Shown here: positions 6,549 through 7,874 of the stretch, in pieces
Numbering within the stretch: the stretch's first letter is position 1
How the letters are laid out: each line of letters starts with the position of its first letter
Assembly (NCBI GenBank): GCA_017885485.1
Contig: JAFNFZ010000341.1
Coordinates: 1 to 7,874 of the forward strand
Length of the DNA stretch: 7,874 bases
Direction of reading: 5' to 3'
Source of the DNA: Chloroflexota bacterium
GTDB lineage: Bacteria; Chloroflexota; Dehalococcoidia; UBA2247; RBG-13-53-26
Notes under the pieces: model-generated
The model's database searches: none
What the model was told of the DNA's origin: nothing
The model's input: the letters and a program-made list of their open reading frames with translations, nothing else
Translations under genes and position numbers: made by a program

Positions 6549-6577
6549 TTGACCCAGTCATTTCTATGTGATAGGCT
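6549..6577 (+). promoter_or_regulatory. Promoter for the iron-sulfur protein gene
   Basis: TTGACC (6549-6554, 5/6) is followed after 17 bp by TAGGCT (6572-6577, 3/6), with TGA in the extended -10 position. The predicted start is near 6584, giving a leader of about 70 nt to the ATG at 6654. It is divergent from, and about 60 bp away from, the promoter of the small hypothetical gene. Confidence 0.48.
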
Positions 6578-6653
6578 GTCCACAGAACAGCCCAACGCGG
6601 ACCTTCCGCTGTGGTGGGGGAATCGTCCAACCAACAGACCCAAGGAGGAGAGG

Positions 6654-7589
6654 ATGCATCACGAAGTGACTAAAGCACTCTGGGATTTCTATCCGCCTGA
6701 GGACAAGAACGACTTTTTCCCAGCATATGCCTACCTGAAATACATTGAGAGATTCATGTACCATGCACTCCTGGCATCAGGCCTTCTGCCCAAGGAGCCG
6801 AAAGAGAAATTCGACGAAGATGTGGACGCGATGATTAAGTACCACGTGCAGCGCATCGCTGAGACAGCTACAAGTCTCGACACCAGTATCTACCATGGAA
6901 AGGTTCTAACCTTGCGCGATGCCATCAAGCTGGTTACTTTGAAGGAGGATTTGAACCTATCGCCCCCGGAGAAGGTGATACCCTTCAAGGTGGCCAGAGA
7001 TGTGATTGTGGGAGCCAATGACACTATTGCCGTTGGACCGTGTGCCTGCCGTGCGAACTCGGATAACCCCTGTCTTCCGCCTACTCAAGACATCTGCCTC
7101 TACCTTGGAGACCCGTTTGCCTCCTTCATAGTAGAGTCAAACCCAAACCATCGAAAGATCTCTCAAGACGAGGCGGTGAAGGTGCTCGAGTTCGCACACA
7201 GCAAGGGCTTTGTTCACTCCATCTACTTCAAGAAGGAGACGGGGAACAGACAGAGGGGCATCTGCAACTGCTGCTCGTGCTGCTGCCTGGGGGTCAGGAT
7301 GTGGAACCAGTTGGAGGGCACCGTTCCCATCATAGCAGCTTCGGGCTATGTTGCCGAGGTTGGCAATGACTGCAACGGCTGCGGGGCGTGTGCCGACAAA
7401 ACGTGCCATTTCAATGCCATCCGCATGAGCGAAGACGGGCAAGAAGCCATGATCAACGAGGCGAAGTGCATGGGCTGCGGCGTATGCGTGGATGTATGCC
7501 CCATCGAGGCAATCAAGCTGCGGAGAGAGCCGTCAAAAGGCGATCCGCTGGATATACTAGAGCTGCAGAGGCAACCACAGGCAGCCTAG
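6654..7589 (+). CDS. Cysteine-rich 4Fe-4S dicluster protein, function unknown
   Basis: This 311-residue protein probably handles electrons through several iron-sulfur centres. The C-terminus is a two-cluster ferredoxin domain: C240-x2-C243-x2-C246-x4-C251, with one extra residue and His instead of the usual Pro after the last Cys, then canonical C272-x2-C275-x2-C278-x3-C282-P. Ahead of it are two more Cys groups: GPCACR (C130, C132) with C140 and C148, and CNCCSCCC (C204, C206, C207, C209, C210, C211). This layout, with RKISQDEAVKVLEFAHSKGFVH between the groups, resembles 4Fe-4S proteins scattered in anaerobic bacteria and methanogens that have no assigned role. The N-terminal 110 residues are Cys-free, aromatic and charged, with no signal peptide or transmembrane span, so it is likely cytosolic. 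The start ATG 6654 is set by AAGGAGGAG; the frame is open back to 6327, but that part overlaps the minus-strand gene. The downstream acyl-CoA synthetase is co-directional. Confidence 0.85.
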   Translation: MHHEVTKALWDFYPPEDKNDFFPAYAYLKYIERFMYHALLASGLLPKEPKEKFDEDVDAMIKYHVQRIAETATSLDTSIYHGKVLTLRDAIKLVTLKEDLNLSPPEKVIPFKVARDVIVGANDTIAVGPCACRANSDNPCLPPTQDICLYLGDPFASFIVESNPNHRKISQDEAVKVLEFAHSKGFVHSIYFKKETGNRQRGICNCCSCCCLGVRMWNQLEGTVPIIAASGYVAEVGNDCNGCGACADKTCHFNAIRMSEDGQEAMINEAKCMGCGVCVDVCPIEAIKLRREPSKGDPLDILELQRQPQAA

Positions 7590-7594
7590 AAACA

Positions 7595-7640
7595 GGTGCC
7601 GGCACCGACCCCAAGCGTCCGCAGCACGACTTCGGGTCGG
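7595..7640 (+). repeat. GC-rich palindrome and inverted repeat after the iron-sulfur gene
   Basis: GGTGCCGGCACC (7595-7606) is a perfect 12-bp palindrome 5 nt after the stop codon. CCGACCC (7605-7611) and GGGTCGG (7634-7640) form a second 7-bp inverted pair with a 22-nt loop; the two share two bases. No T-run follows either. They could be weak transcript-end or processing structures between two co-directional genes. Confidence 0.4.
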
Positions 7641-7702
7641 AGTTCAGCCACCAACAGCGGCTGCCTTCCCAACCCCAGGGCCATCGGATTGTAGCCATAA
7701 CG

Positions 7703-7874
7703 ATGAGTAGATTTGAGGATCTGGAACGCGCTTTTCATCCCAGATCCATTGCCATCGTCGGCGTTCCCCGGAGTGAGGCCAATCACCCTCCGGGCTACAC
7801 GGGATACACCTTCCTTCGTCTGTTGAAGCAAGCCGGCTTCGAAGGGCGTGTCTACCCCGTCAATCCCAAAGCCG
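7703..7874 (+). CDS. Acyl-CoA synthetase (NDP-forming type), CoA-binding N-terminus (3' end outside window)
   Basis: The first 57 residues match the start of the CoA-binding domain of ADP-forming acetyl/acyl-CoA synthetases, which interconvert acyl-CoA plus ADP and phosphate with acid plus CoA and ATP, often for energy conservation in anaerobes. The signature is AFHPRSIAIVGVPRS (10-24), then GYTGYTFLRLLKQAGFEG (31-48) and VYPVNPKA (50-57), the Rossmann-type CoA fold. The loop is SEANHPPGYTGY where many homologues have a shorter G-rich stretch. The start ATG 7703 fits the family's usual N-terminus, but no convincing Shine-Dalgarno precedes it. Whether this is a full-length fusion or only an alpha subunit, and whether the catalytic His is present, cannot be seen. 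It lies 113 nt after the iron-sulfur gene. Confidence 0.87.
   Translation, partial: MSRFEDLERAFHPRSIAIVGVPRSEANHPPGYTGYTFLRLLKQAGFEGRVYPVNPKA

Noticed and set aside
6327..6653. N-terminal extension of the iron-sulfur protein by 109 codons
   Set aside because: It would overlap the minus-strand small gene and both divergent promoters. AAGGAGGAG just before ATG 6654 fixes the shorter start.

Overview
The window is a moderately GC-rich, densely coded bacterial chromosome segment of ordinary housekeeping and accessory metabolic genes. There is no phage, transposase, CRISPR array, rRNA or tRNA. The single-chain glycyl-tRNA synthetase, an iron-sulfur protein with 17 cysteines in 311 residues, and an ADP-forming-type acyl-CoA synthetase together suggest an anaerobe. 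A Dehalococcoidia-like Chloroflexota or a deltaproteobacterial lineage would fit, but this is inference from gene content and is not proven by the window.

Layout: (1) 1-222, 3' end of glycyl-tRNA synthetase. (2) 311-1219, a TIGR01777-family NAD(P)-dependent epimerase with its own extended -10 promoter. (3) 1322-2278, minus strand, an ornithine cyclodeaminase/mu-crystallin family dehydrogenase, convergent with the epimerase. The 100-bp gap between them, plus the end of the dehydrogenase gene in another frame, reads like the C-terminal tail of a HEPN/DUF86 protein and may be a gene remnant. (4) 2279-2605, a divergent regulatory region with a promoter and palindrome for the dehydrogenase, a 12-bp tandem duplication, and two GTGCAC-centred palindromes 21 bp apart ahead of the kinase. 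(5) 2606-4603, a soluble three-PAS sensor histidine kinase starting at TTG behind a strong Shine-Dalgarno. (6) 4604-4690, a strong two-tier hairpin with a possible competing structure, leading into (7) 4691-6127, an amidase-signature hydrolase. (8) 6144-6440, minus strand, a small unknown helical protein. (9) 6441-6653, a second divergent promoter region. (10) 6654-7589, the cysteine-rich 4Fe-4S protein. (11) 7703 to the window end, the N-terminus of a CoA-binding acyl-CoA synthetase.

No multi-gene system is evident. Kinase and amidase are co-directional and 87 nt apart, so they may share transcripts, but the kinase has no response regulator here. The iron-sulfur protein and acyl-CoA synthetase are co-directional and 113 nt apart and may form an operon running out of the window. 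The items most worth a second look are the iron-sulfur protein's unusual cysteine clusters, the possible HEPN remnant, and the paired operator-like palindromes. Nothing here is convincingly a previously undescribed biological system.
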